A model generated the notes under the pieces. The model was not told the DNA's origin, did no database searches, and worked only from the letters and a program-made list of their open reading frames with translations. Below, piece by piece: positions 53,548-61,868 of a DNA stretch of 64,000 bases. Location of the stretch: the NCBI GenBank assembly GCA_026705765.1, contig JAPPAB010000056.1, positions 24,546 through 88,545 on the forward strand, read 5' to 3'. The translations under genes were made by a program, and so were the position numbers. This DNA is from Gemmatimonadota bacterium (GTDB taxonomy: Bacteria; Latescibacterota; UBA2968). Positions within the stretch are counted from its first letter, which is position 1. Each line of letters opens with the position of its first letter.

Positions 53548-54699
53548 ATGCCTGCACTCAACGCCACCATGTGGACTTATCCCTGGGATTTACGCGACGA
53601 AGGTTATGACGCCGTCCTGCACAAACTCCGCGAAGAAGTTAAACTCGACGCCATCAACCTCGCATCGGCTTACCACACCTTTGACATGTTGCGTCCCCAT
53701 CTACCCGCCAATAACACACTCGAGGTCTCACAATCAGCAATTTATTTTGAGCCACAGGAATCGCTTTACGGCGCGATCAAACCACATGTTAGCCCTTTGA
53801 TGCAAAACGAAAACTGGTGGGGCGAAGCAGCAAAAGCAGCAGCATCCGCAGACATAAATCTCAATTCATGGACCGTCTATTTTCACAACTCCCATCAGGC
53901 GCAATCCCACCCCGAATGTGCCGAAGTCCGCTGCACAGGTGACATCAGCAAATCGGCTCTCTGCCCGGCAAACCCAGACGTGCGCGCCTTTGCCATCGCG
54001 CTCTCTCGGGATCTGGTTCTCAACTACGGCATCTCCCTCCTCGAATGCGAATCCCTCGCCTACTCCGGTTGGGGCCATCTGCACTATCACGCCAAACACG
54101 GTATTGACCTGGGGGCTGGCGGACGCTACCTCTTTTCACTTTGTTTCTGCGATAGCTGCAAAAAACAGGCGATGGAAGCCAATATCGACATTGCCCGGCT
54201 ACAAAGCGCTGTCACCGCAAAAATCCGCACGGCCTTTGAAACTGGTCAACCCGTCCGGGAAACCATCACAGACCTCAAACGCACAATACCAGATCTCGGA
54301 GCATTTGACGCCATGCGCGAAGAAATTGTCACATCCCTCGTACGCGAACTCAAAGCGTCCGTGGATGTCCCGCTCTCCTATATCTTGATGGGTGATTCAA
54401 CGATCACGGGATCAAATCCCAAAGCCATTGCACAAATTGCTGACAGCGTAGAAATTCTTTCTTATACTGCTGATCCCCAACGCACCAGAACGCGAGTCTC
54501 TGAACTCTTGCCCATCCTCCAGAGTCCAGACCAACTCGTTGTCGGACTTCAAGCCTATCCCCCAGCCTCCCCCGATGCAGAAACCCTCTGTGCCAATCTA
54601 CAAGCGGCCCGAGAGCAAGGCGTGACCAAATTCGCCTTTTATAACTATGGCATCATGCCGCTCTCCGCACTCGATTGGGTTCGCCAGGCGATCCAATAG
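53548..54699 (+). CDS. Unrecognised protein, probable TIM-barrel hydrolase
   Basis: A 383-residue cytoplasmic protein I cannot name. The pattern MWTYPWDLRDEGYDAVLHKL, INLASAYHTFDMLRPHL, and later strands such as YGISLLECESLAYSGWGH, SYILMGDS and FAFYNYGIMPLSALDWV is that of a (beta/alpha)8 barrel like glycoside-hydrolase-related proteins. A cysteine cluster LCFCDSCKKQAM in the middle resembles a zinc-binding insert. AAAGGAG lies 8 bases before the ATG. It is followed 46 bases later by a Ldh-family dehydrogenase, so both may act on a sugar or its derivative. Confidence 0.6.
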   Translation: MPALNATMWTYPWDLRDEGYDAVLHKLREEVKLDAINLASAYHTFDMLRPHLPANNTLEVSQSAIYFEPQESLYGAIKPHVSPLMQNENWWGEAAKAAASADINLNSWTVYFHNSHQAQSHPECAEVRCTGDISKSALCPANPDVRAFAIALSRDLVLNYGISLLECESLAYSGWGHLHYHAKHGIDLGAGGRYLFSLCFCDSCKKQAMEANIDIARLQSAVTAKIRTAFETGQPVRETITDLKRTIPDLGAFDAMREEIVTSLVRELKASVDVPLSYILMGDSTITGSNPKAIAQIADSVEILSYTADPQRTRTRVSELLPILQSPDQLVVGLQAYPPASPDAETLCANLQAAREQGVTKFAFYNYGIMPLSALDWVRQAIQ

Positions 54700-54745
54700 A
54701 CGGATCATAGCACACCATCATCTTTTTTGAAAGGACATATACTAT

Positions 54746-55807
54746 ATGCCCATTATTGACGCAACGCATCTTCGAACCCTGGAACGCGAACTCTACAGCG
54801 CTGCGGGATTTCCAGAAGATCAGGCTCACATCGTAGCCGACCACCTCGTGGATGCCAACCTCTACGGCCACGATTCGCACGGTGTTATTCGCACGCCGGG
54901 CTATATTCGCGCCATCACAAGCGGCAATATCAAACCCGTGCGCGAACTCAAAATCATTCGAGAAACCCCGGTCTCAGCCGTCATTGATGCCGAGCGCACC
55001 ATCGGCATTGTCGTCGCCCACAAAGCCATGCAAATGGCTACCGACCGCGCCCTCGAACACACCATCGGCGCCGTAGCTGTCCACCGATCCAGTCATATCG
55101 GTCGCCTGGGCGATTATCCGCCCAAAGCGGCTGAACGCAACTGCATTGGCCTGCTCATGCTCAATGGCGGTGGGCGCTTCACCGCTCCCTTTGGCGGCAC
55201 GAGCCGACGCCTCCCCCCCAATCCCATCGCCTTCAGTGCCCCCACACCCAACGGTCCTCCCCTCATGCTCGACATAACCACCAGCATGTCTGCCGGTGGC
55301 AAAGTCGATGTGTATCGCGCGCGCGGGCAACAAACACCCGATGGCTGGCTCATAGACTCAGACGGCAATCCCGTGAATGACCCCAATCGCTTCAAAGGTA
55401 ACGGTGACGCTGTGGCAATGCTACCTCTGGGCGGACCTCAGGGCCACAAGGGATATGGCCTGGGCATGATGATCGACGCCATCGCGGGCGGTCTCTCATG
55501 GGCGGGATGCAGTTCGGAACAACCCACGCGAGGCGGCAGCGGCTATATCGCCATCGCCATCAAAATCGACAGCTTTATCGATCTCTCCGATTATCTCAAC
55601 GAAATTGACCGTCTCTGCGACTGGATCAAGTCTTCCCGAACCCAGCCCGGCGTCGATAAAATCTATCTCCCAGGGGAAATCGAACACGACACACGCGCCA
55701 AACGCGAAGCCGAAGGTGTCTTTATCGAAGACGAAACCTGGGACAACACAGTCGAAACAGCAAATGAACTGGGTGTGTCAATACCCGAAGTACGAGATGA
55801 TGCGTGA
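54746..55807 (+). CDS. Ldh family (malate/L-lactate/ureidoglycolate-type) dehydrogenase
   Basis: A 353-residue NAD(P)-dependent dehydrogenase of the LDH2/MDH2 class, unlike classical lactate dehydrogenases. The catalytic HDSHGVIRTPGYI region, SHIGRLGDYPPKAAERN and GHKGYGLGMMIDAI are family motifs. Members oxidise malate, lactate, 2,3-diketogulonate or ureidoglycolate. The precise substrate is unknown. AAAGGA lies before the ATG. Confidence 0.9.
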   Translation: MPIIDATHLRTLERELYSAAGFPEDQAHIVADHLVDANLYGHDSHGVIRTPGYIRAITSGNIKPVRELKIIRETPVSAVIDAERTIGIVVAHKAMQMATDRALEHTIGAVAVHRSSHIGRLGDYPPKAAERNCIGLLMLNGGGRFTAPFGGTSRRLPPNPIAFSAPTPNGPPLMLDITTSMSAGGKVDVYRARGQQTPDGWLIDSDGNPVNDPNRFKGNGDAVAMLPLGGPQGHKGYGLGMMIDAIAGGLSWAGCSSEQPTRGGSGYIAIAIKIDSFIDLSDYLNEIDRLCDWIKSSRTQPGVDKIYLPGEIEHDTRAKREAEGVFIEDETWDNTVETANELGVSIPEVRDDA

Positions 55808-55919
55808 AAATCATACCCCCACCTTTCTCCGCTAATTTCTTGACAACATATAGTGATTATCGTAAACTGCTTTCGAGCTTATTTTCCTAAGCCAATTTAT
55901 CAATGGAGGATACGCACCG

Positions 55920-56669
55920 ATGAGTAAAGATATTCAGCCTCTTCTGGATGACTGGCCCTGTGAACCCGGGCAATTGTGTGTTCGCAAAATCAGAGGAAAT
56001 GATGGTCGTACCAAAGTTCAACTCCGCATCGAAATGGGCATCTTGCAAATGGATGTCACCGGTCGCCCCGACGGCCAACAGCCCGAAGGGTATGAATCGC
56101 TCTTGCACTATTACAAAGCGCAGGCACAAAAACGCGGTCCAGAAAACTTTGTGCTCAATTCTGAAAATTGTATGGAACTCCAGATGGAAGCCCTCCAATA
56201 TTATCATCGCCGCATTAGCTTTCTCGAAATAGGCGAATATCTCAACGCCAAAAAAGACGCAGAACGCAACCTCGAACTTTTCGACTTTGTCAAAGAATAC
56301 GCAGAAGACGAGGAAGACCGCATAGCGTTTGAGCACTATCGTCCCTTTGTCATTGGACACCGCGTAAGGGCCGAAGTCCTGATGTACCTCGAACGCGAAG
56401 CCTACGACATGGCACTGTCAAAAATTGACGACGGCATTGACGAACTCCGAGCCTTCTTCAGAGAATTTGACCGTCACGACCTCATTGACGAAAGTGAAGA
56501 AATCGCCTTCCTCCAGGAATGGGCAGACGAGATTCGCCGCGACCGCCCCAAATCCCTGTCCCAGGACTTGCGCGACCAGATCCGCGAAGCCGTGGGCCTC
56601 GAAGACTTCGAACGCGCCGCAGAATTGCGCGATCAACTTCTGTCTCTGAAGGAAAAGACCGAAATCTGA
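55920..56669 (+). CDS. UvrB/UvrC-motif protein
   Basis: A 249-residue acidic protein with a UVR motif at its C-terminus (LRDQIREAVGLEDFERAAELRDQLLSL). The rest is helical and charged, without a nuclease or helicase domain. Such proteins (McsA-like or uncharacterised) use the motif for protein contact. It lies in a single-gene unit, with GGAGG 9 bases before the ATG and a terminator 34 bases downstream. Confidence 0.82.
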   Translation: MSKDIQPLLDDWPCEPGQLCVRKIRGNDGRTKVQLRIEMGILQMDVTGRPDGQQPEGYESLLHYYKAQAQKRGPENFVLNSENCMELQMEALQYYHRRISFLEIGEYLNAKKDAERNLELFDFVKEYAEDEEDRIAFEHYRPFVIGHRVRAEVLMYLEREAYDMALSKIDDGIDELRAFFREFDRHDLIDESEEIAFLQEWADEIRRDRPKSLSQDLRDQIREAVGLEDFERAAELRDQLLSLKEKTEI

Positions 56670-56702
56670 TCTATAAACCAGTTGCGAGAGGTAGGATCAT
56701 AC

Positions 56703-56737
56703 AAAAAGCCCACAGTCAAAGGACGTGGGCTTTTAGT
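56703..56737 (+). terminator. Intrinsic terminator after the UVR protein gene
   Basis: GCCCAC (56708-56713) and GTGGGC (56725-56730) form a stem followed by TTTTAGTTT. It marks the end of the core block and the start of the accessory array. Confidence 0.75.
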
Positions 56738-56757
56738 TTCTAAATCATTGTCAAACA

Positions 56758-57078
56758 ATGATATATATTACAGGCAAACCTGTGCTTGCGGAGCGTATAT
56801 CTATCGACGATGCACTAATTATAGACTTAGTCGATGGACGAAGCATAAGCGTCCCTTTAGAATGGTATCCCCGTCTATTGCCTGGCAGCCCTCAAGAGCG
56901 CAATAATTGGCGACTCATTGGTCGAGGCGAAGGCATTCATTGGCCTGATCTGGATGAAGATATTAGCATCGAAAATGTATGGGCTGGCCGACCTTCAGGA
57001 GAAAGCCAACGTTCGCTAAAGCGATGGTTAGAGACAAGAAATAAAGAGAAGAATTCCCGCAAGATCGGAGATACATAG
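56758..57078 (+). CDS. DUF2442 domain-containing protein
   Basis: A 106-residue DUF2442 protein: ISVPLEWYPRLLPGSPQERNNWRLIG is followed by GEGIHWPDLDEDISIENVWAG, both diagnostic. DUF2442 is often encoded next to DUF4160, in a toxin-antitoxin-like pair of unknown mechanism; the DUF4160 partner is absent here. The C-terminus is basic. It is the first gene of the accessory array. Confidence 0.85.
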   Translation: MIYITGKPVLAERISIDDALIIDLVDGRSISVPLEWYPRLLPGSPQERNNWRLIGRGEGIHWPDLDEDISIENVWAGRPSGESQRSLKRWLETRNKEKNSRKIGDT

Positions 57079-57089
57079 ATTTAGTATGT

Positions 57090-57120
57090 ATTACCGTAAC
57101 TGTTCTTAATTCCGTGGTTA
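57090..57120. repeat. Spacer repeat A, copy 1
   Basis: 31 bases starting ATTACCGTAACTGTTC and ending CCGTGGTTA, matching 61789-61820 with one gap and three mismatches (manual alignment). Each lies just before a gene of the array. Confidence 0.7.
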
Positions 57121-57131
57121 TATGAAAGGAG

Positions 57132-58058
57132 ATGAGTAATACTAGCGATATGGATGTAACTCCTCATCAAATGGAACGTCTGTTGATTTCCAGACTACTA
57201 CTTGAGCAAGCTATCAGACAGCTTGATACCGGTGGGCAGCATTCTGAAGGGTTCGCGGTTTTGTCCCTCCATGATTGTGTAGAAATAGTCTTACGAATTA
57301 TTGGAGAGAGTGTAGAAGCTCCTTTTAAAGAGCACGAGAGCTTTAGTGGGCTTATTAACAAAATAGAAACGAAGACAGATAAAACCATCCCTGGGCGCCA
57401 GGAACTTTTCAGGCTAAACAAGGCGAGGGTTGATTTTAAACATATGGGCATGTTACCTAGATCTGAAGATATCCGGGCTATTGCTATCAATATACATTCC
57501 TTTTTATTTCTATCCTCTGAACGATTTCTAAATATCAATTTTAGTGATGTTTCTATTATCGATGCAGTACAAAACGAGAACATTAAGAGTAAACTAAAAG
57601 AGGCGGAGCAAGATATTCAAAGAGACCAGTACATTGATGCTATCAAAAAATGCGCTGTACTATGGCATGAAGTTTTAAGTCTTTTTCCTCGGATTGAGGA
57701 GGAGCGTTGGTCCGGAATTTTAAATATTAGACCACCTGAAGTAGACGACTCGGACCTTCGAAATTCCCTTGAATATTTTACTCGAGAATTAGAAGAAAAG
57801 TTCAGTACTATTCATACAGACCTGCAATTACTCATAAATGGTGTAGATCTTAGAGATTACCGTAGATTTAAAGCTATAATTCCTATCGTCCACAGAACTG
57901 TGGGAGGCAAAATATCTATAGTTCAAATAAGAGACGATAGCTTCTATGACCAAGCCCGTGCACGATTCTGTTTAAAATTCCTCATAGATACTTCGTTGCT
58001 TGCTGAACGGACATCTCGCGAATTGAGTAACGCTTCACAGATCGATGACAATAGTTAG
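57132..58058 (+). CDS. Hypothetical protein with HEPN-like N-terminal domain
   Basis: A 308-residue protein without a name. The first ~130 residues (SLHDCVEIVLRIIGESV) fit an alpha-helical HEPN-like fold, with the Rx4-6H RNase motif seen as Arg99-x4-His104 in NKARVDFKHMG. The rest is helical with no other motif. HEPN proteins are metal-independent RNases found in toxin-antitoxin and abortive infection systems; whether this one is active is a guess. GAAAGGAG abuts the ATG at 57132, leaving little spacing; an in-frame ATG at 57150 is an alternative. It is AT-rich compared with the core genes. Confidence 0.6.
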   Translation: MSNTSDMDVTPHQMERLLISRLLLEQAIRQLDTGGQHSEGFAVLSLHDCVEIVLRIIGESVEAPFKEHESFSGLINKIETKTDKTIPGRQELFRLNKARVDFKHMGMLPRSEDIRAIAINIHSFLFLSSERFLNINFSDVSIIDAVQNENIKSKLKEAEQDIQRDQYIDAIKKCAVLWHEVLSLFPRIEEERWSGILNIRPPEVDDSDLRNSLEYFTRELEEKFSTIHTDLQLLINGVDLRDYRRFKAIIPIVHRTVGGKISIVQIRDDSFYDQARARFCLKFLIDTSLLAERTSRELSNASQIDDNS

Positions 58059-58081
58059 TGTGCTTGTGATATTCTCGCTCT

Positions 58082-58173
58082 ACCTAACAGAGCAATTTAC
58101 GCCGCTTCGCTTACGCTCCTTGGCGCTTCTTTCACCCCACATCGCAGGGTCGTGAATTGTGAAGTCGTTAGCG
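58082..58173 (+). other. attC-like imperfect palindrome (candidate cassette recombination site)
   Basis: An ACCTAAC (58082-58088, fits RYYYAAC) and GTTAGCG (58167-58173, close to GTTRRRY) lie 92 bases apart. Inner arms AATTTACG (58094-58101) and CGTGAATT (58151-58158) pair in 7 of 8 positions, giving the R''-L''/L'-R' order of attC. GCCGCTTCGC, also seen in known attC loops, lies inside. The last core base deviates from consensus. The rest of the 249-base spacer (58059-58307) shows no gene. Confidence 0.4.
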
Positions 58174-58307
58174 ACCATGCAGCCCTAAAAGCAATGGCGC
58201 GTCCTGTGCTAAAAAACAGAAATAGAACAGTTATATACACTACCCAGAATACTCCATCATAGATTCTGGATTGCAGTGCGAGAACTTTTATTCAAAGATG
58301 AAACGCT

Positions 58308-59411
58308 ATGGGCTTACGAGATTCTCTAAACACCATCAAGAATAAATATAATTGGTCGCTCTTGGGCTTCATCATCGCCCTATTGTTTGGCAGTTTGGCA
58401 ATATACTCGGAATTTTTCAGAGACCGCAAACCGCAACTGAGATTCGAAATAGTAAGCAATACGAGCGTTCTCGACGTTCGAGAAGATTTGGGAAAGTTGG
58501 AAATCTTATATGATGGGCTTGATATTAAGAAGTCCAAGCAGGCCCTTAGGGTAGTAGTAGTCCGAGTGGTCAACTCTGGTGAGACGGCCATTCTCATGGG
58601 CCATTACGACAAAAGGGAACCACTTGGCTTTACCTTCTCAACCGGTAAGTTGCTACGAGTGGAATTGCTCGAAGCTAGCAGCCGATATTTGATATCAAAT
58701 CTGCGCGTTTCACTCACTGATAGCTTACTTTGCGTCTTCGAGCCAGTAATCTTAGAGAGTAAGGAGTACTTTATGTTCAAGGCTCTGATTTTGCATACCC
58801 AAGGTTGGACACCAATACTTTCCCCACAGGGCAAAATTGCTGGTATTAGGACTTTCTACCTCACTGAGCAATCAAGCGCTGAAAGCGAAATGTCTTACTG
58901 GCACCTTGTCTTCGCGGGTGGAGTCTGGGTGCAGGCAGCAAGGCTGATTTTATATTTTTTAGGGCTCACCCTTCTGTTGCTTACGGTCATTTTTTCAGTA
59001 GACTTTGTTTCGGAAAAACTCACGCGGAGAAAACGCAAAAAACACGTAAAACGCTTCAGGAGAGCAACGGACATTGAACTGCAGGATAAAGACGAGTTCC
59101 TTTTTTCTGCGTACGAGGACAACGGTTTCGACTATGTACATGAAATGGGACAATTACTCTCAGATAAGACCAAGCTCAAAGAAGTAATAGATGGACTGCC
59201 TAGACAAAGCGGTGTGTCAGAGTCATTTTACATGGATGTAGGCACTACCGATATCCGTCCAAAAGTCATGCTCCAAAGAGTGTCTGATGTTCGTGCTCTA
59301 CTACAAAATAATGTGATACAACGAAAAGATGATTCTTGGGAAGTAGATGCACATGTCGTTCAGACGATTCTTGAGTTCGAGCGATTCCTCGTGTATCATT
59401 CGAGGAGGTGA
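58308..59411 (+). CDS. Membrane protein of unknown function
   Basis: 367 residues, two transmembrane segments: about 17-36 ([20 protein letters not shown]) and 208-232 (ILYFLGLTLLLLTVIFSVDF). The ~170 residues between would be periplasmic, beta-rich (VVVVRVVNSGETAILMGHYD). The C-terminal cytoplasmic part begins with a strongly basic stretch (RRKRKKHVKRFRR) and ends in helices. No family recognised. It may be a cassette-borne gene. Confidence 0.65.
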   Translation: MGLRDSLNTIKNKYNWSLLGFIIALLFGSLAIYSEFFRDRKPQLRFEIVSNTSVLDVREDLGKLEILYDGLDIKKSKQALRVVVVRVVNSGETAILMGHYDKREPLGFTFSTGKLLRVELLEASSRYLISNLRVSLTDSLLCVFEPVILESKEYFMFKALILHTQGWTPILSPQGKIAGIRTFYLTEQSSAESEMSYWHLVFAGGVWVQAARLILYFLGLTLLLLTVIFSVDFVSEKLTRRKRKKHVKRFRRATDIELQDKDEFLFSAYEDNGFDYVHEMGQLLSDKTKLKEVIDGLPRQSGVSESFYMDVGTTDIRPKVMLQRVSDVRALLQNNVIQRKDDSWEVDAHVVQTILEFERFLVYHSRR

Positions 59412-59421
59412 TTGACACCTG

Positions 59422-59473
59422 AAGCGGTGCAAGAGTTCCCTCCAACCTCACTCCGGCAAATTGTGTACAAGAA
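59422..59473. repeat. Spacer repeat B, copy 1
   Basis: 52 bases starting AAGCGGTGCAAGAGTTC and ending AAATTGTGTACAAGAA, closely related to 62709-62760. Each copy lies ~30 bases before the next gene. Confidence 0.65.
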
Positions 59474-59502
59474 AAATCGAAAGATAGGTAGATTTAATTT
59501 TA

Positions 59503-60099
59503 ATGCGTTTTCACTTCATTCGCCACGGTAAGAGAGACCGCAAGATCGGCGACCCTTCATTGACATCAAAGGGACGAGAAGAGGCAGGACTACTCGCCCG
59601 GAAGTTAGCATCAAATGGCATCGCGCGAATCTTCAGCAGTCCCCTGGCACGAACAAGAGAGACAGCAGAGATCATCGCCACCATTTTGAATCTTGAAGTT
59701 ACTGAAGATTCACGGCTACGTGAGCGGATGAATTGGGGTGATATCGAAGGCCAATCTTTCGATGCATTCATAGCTCAGTGGGAGCGTTGTAACAGAGAGC
59801 GAGATTACCGACCCAGTGTTGGCGATTCAAGCATTGAGGCTGGCAGACGCATTGAGGCATTTGTTTCCGATTGCTATCGTCAGTCATCCAAAGATACTGT
59901 GATTGGGGTGACCCATGGTGGTGTCTTAGCAGACTTCCTTCTCAACGTTTTTTCGTTTGAAGAACTGAGTCGCATCAGTCCGAAATTCTGCAATAACCCA
60001 TACAGTGGTGAAGTCATGCGTGAATGCTCCGTTACGACGATTGCATACGATGGCAACCAATATCGACTCGATGCTGTTGGGGCTATGCACCACCTATAA
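59503..60099 (+). CDS. Histidine phosphatase family protein
   Basis: A 198-residue phosphatase of the branch-1 family (PhoE/SixA/GpmB-like). The phosphorylated histidine is in FIRHGKRDR (Arg7-His8-Gly9), the second arginine is in FSSPLARTRETAEII, and the late histidine is in VIGVTHGGVLADFLLN, with the acid residue in LRERMNWGDIEG. The substrate is not predictable. No obvious ribosome site. It is one of the array genes. Confidence 0.88.
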   Translation: MRFHFIRHGKRDRKIGDPSLTSKGREEAGLLARKLASNGIARIFSSPLARTRETAEIIATILNLEVTEDSRLRERMNWGDIEGQSFDAFIAQWERCNRERDYRPSVGDSSIEAGRRIEAFVSDCYRQSSKDTVIGVTHGGVLADFLLNVFSFEELSRISPKFCNNPYSGEVMRECSVTTIAYDGNQYRLDAVGAMHHL

Positions 60100-60188
60100 T
60101 CCTCTTGTTTATCCCAACGGATAGCGCTATTTTTTCATACTATTGGCTGAGGTTATACCACCAGGCAGATTGAAAATGGAGTAAATGT

Positions 60189-60416
60189 ATGACAAATTGG
60201 GAAACATGCGATGCGGTTGAGCGCCATCCCAAAAAGGTCAGTGGAGCCTGGATATTTCGTGGCACTCGGGTTCCTGTATCCGCGCTTTTCGAGAATCTCA
60301 AAGATGGGGCTTCGATTGAGCAGTTTCTGGAATGGTTCCCCGGCGTAAAACGATGGCAGATCGAAACGGTTCTCGATCACGAAGTGAAGGCGTTGGCGGG
60401 CTCTGTTGATTCATGA
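60189..60416 (+). CDS. DUF433 domain-containing protein (putative antitoxin), second pair
   Basis: A 75-residue DUF433 protein: WIFRGTRVPVSALFENLKDG and IEQFLEWFPGVKRWQIETVLDHE are diagnostic. It has a short spacing to an upstream ATG and overlaps the DUF5615 gene by ATGA. It is only distantly similar to the DUF433 protein at 7856-8125. Confidence 0.85.
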   Translation: MTNWETCDAVERHPKKVSGAWIFRGTRVPVSALFENLKDGASIEQFLEWFPGVKRWQIETVLDHEVKALAGSVDS

Positions 60417-60730
60417 GAATTCTATTTGATCAGGGCACCCCCGTGCCTCTTCGACGATATCTGTCAAATCACTCGGTCGATACCGCCTTTGAGCGGGGAT
60501 GGTCCCACCTTCAAAATAGCGAGTTGCTTCAGGCAAGTGAGCAGGATGACTACCAACTCTTGATCTCTACAGACCAAAATCTTCGATACCAACAGAATCT
60601 GTCCGGCAGACAGCTGGCGATCATCGTTCTGCTTTCGACTTCATGGCCACGAATCCAGTTGCGAATCGATGACATCCAGGCGGCTGTTGATAAAATAGCT
60701 CCAGGTGACTACATAGAGATTCCAATCTGA
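60413..60730 (+). CDS. DUF5615 PIN-like protein (putative toxin), second pair
   Basis: A 105-residue PIN-like protein: FDQGTPVPLRRYL carries the first Asp, and LLISTDQNLRYQQNLSG the later Asp; VDTAFERGWSHLQNSELLQASE provides the middle acidic residue. It is coupled to DUF433 by ATGA. By analogy with the pair at 7856-8464 it is a putative RNase toxin. Confidence 0.82.
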   Translation: MRILFDQGTPVPLRRYLSNHSVDTAFERGWSHLQNSELLQASEQDDYQLLISTDQNLRYQQNLSGRQLAIIVLLSTSWPRIQLRIDDIQAAVDKIAPGDYIEIPI

Positions 60731-61018
60731 GGCTGTGGCGATCATAGACGCGGCAAATTTTTTCGGTTCCCGCTAGACGACCTATCTGGCGGGATTTCTG
60801 CAAGTGTTGTTCGTCCGCTCCCCACCCCAGGCTGGCACAGCACACAACAAGACGGTTGCCAGTTGCGCTCCCTTCGGTCGCTCCAACCCAAGTGGCCGTG
60901 AGTGATGGGTTGGCTGATGGAAAACAGGTGATCTGTTTCCTGATGCATTGCCACTTAGGCAACCGCAGGCCGTTACCTGCAATGCGCCGCTACGGCCAGT
61001 CCTGGGCCGAGAAAACCA
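60731..61018. other. Structured spacer without a gene
   Basis: 288 bases with several hairpins, e.g. CCAACCC/GGGTTGG (60893-60915) and GCAGG/CCTGC (near 60965-60980). It is not coding and shows no core site matching GTTRRRY. It could be a degenerate recombination site or structured RNA; unresolved. Confidence 0.3.
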
Positions 61019-61628
61019 ATGGAACCACGCTATCCCAGATATAGAGACGAAACGGGCCCGCTGCCTGATCAGTCAGAAATTATGGATCTCTGCAAGCGAT
61101 TCTGGGATCTGGAAGTAACCAGCGTCCGCAGGGCGAATTCGCGGTGCGTCTTCTTTTGTGATAGTCTGCGGGACGGACGCGTTGTGTTCCGCGTGAATCC
61201 GGGGTGGGACGGCTCGACCCATCCCAAAACCATTGTGGAGTTTGTTCGACACCTTGCCGATCACGGCGCGCCGTGTCCTGACATCCGTCCAACCACGGAT
61301 GGTAGCCTCTACAAGTCCGTTCGAGACCTGGTGATTTCGGTGGAGAGCTTCTTGGAAGGAGAGGTCGTAGACCGCGTCGATACTCTCCGATGAGGAAATG
61401 CAGCGGTTCGTGGAGGGGTACTTTTCGGTCCGGCCTCCCTCAGATGATGAACGTACCGCACTCCCGTTCATCTTCGCGGCCTACTATGCCAAACGTCTCT
61501 GCCAACTCCACCGGAAATGGGGTCCGAAGTCGCCTAATCGGAGAACCTGGGGATTGGAAGACCGAATACTCGCTCTCCCTGATGCGGCGATTCGTATGGG
61601 CGAGGCTGCAATCGAAGGCATAGATTGA
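61019..61628 (+). pseudogene. Broken aminoglycoside/choline phosphotransferase-like gene
   Basis: The N-terminal reading (61019-61393: CVFFCDSLRDGRVVFRVNPGW and FVRHLADHGAPCPDIRPTTDG) fits the small lobe of an APH-family kinase. The next frame (from about 61380) gives the typical C-terminal end (FVEGYFSVRPPSDDERTALP, then AAYYAKRLCQLHRKWG). The central catalytic loop (HxDxxxxN) and DFG-like site are missing, so about 100 residues were lost with a frameshift. It cannot be an active kinase. Confidence 0.7.
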
Positions 61629-61788
61629 AAGGCAAGAATCAGCCAACCCGATGCTTACCGTCAGCTTGTGAAGGTCTCACGAGCCCGAAGGCGGTGCAAG
61701 ATCACAAGTGCCAATATCAACCCCAAACATGGCTTTTTCCGGATACCAAACCGGGACGGCATTTGACTGAACGGTCAGTTCAATATGA

Positions 61789-61820
61789 ATTACCGTAACA
61801 GTTCGTTAATCCCGTAGTTA
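61789..61820. repeat. Spacer repeat A, copy 2
   Basis: 32 bases starting ATTACCGTAACAGTTCG and ending CCGTAGTTA, the counterpart of 57090-57120. It lies 48 bases before the methionine aminopeptidase start. The rest of the 240-base spacer from 61629 shows no gene. Confidence 0.7.
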
Positions 61821-61868
61821 GCATAAATCAAGATTGAGAGTCACCACCTTCAAAAAGGAGTGGTTCCA

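Noticed and set aside
60731..61018. Integron attC site in the spacer after DUF5615
   Set aside because: Hairpins are present but no matching RYYYAAC/GTTRRRY pair was found, so it is only listed as structured spacer.
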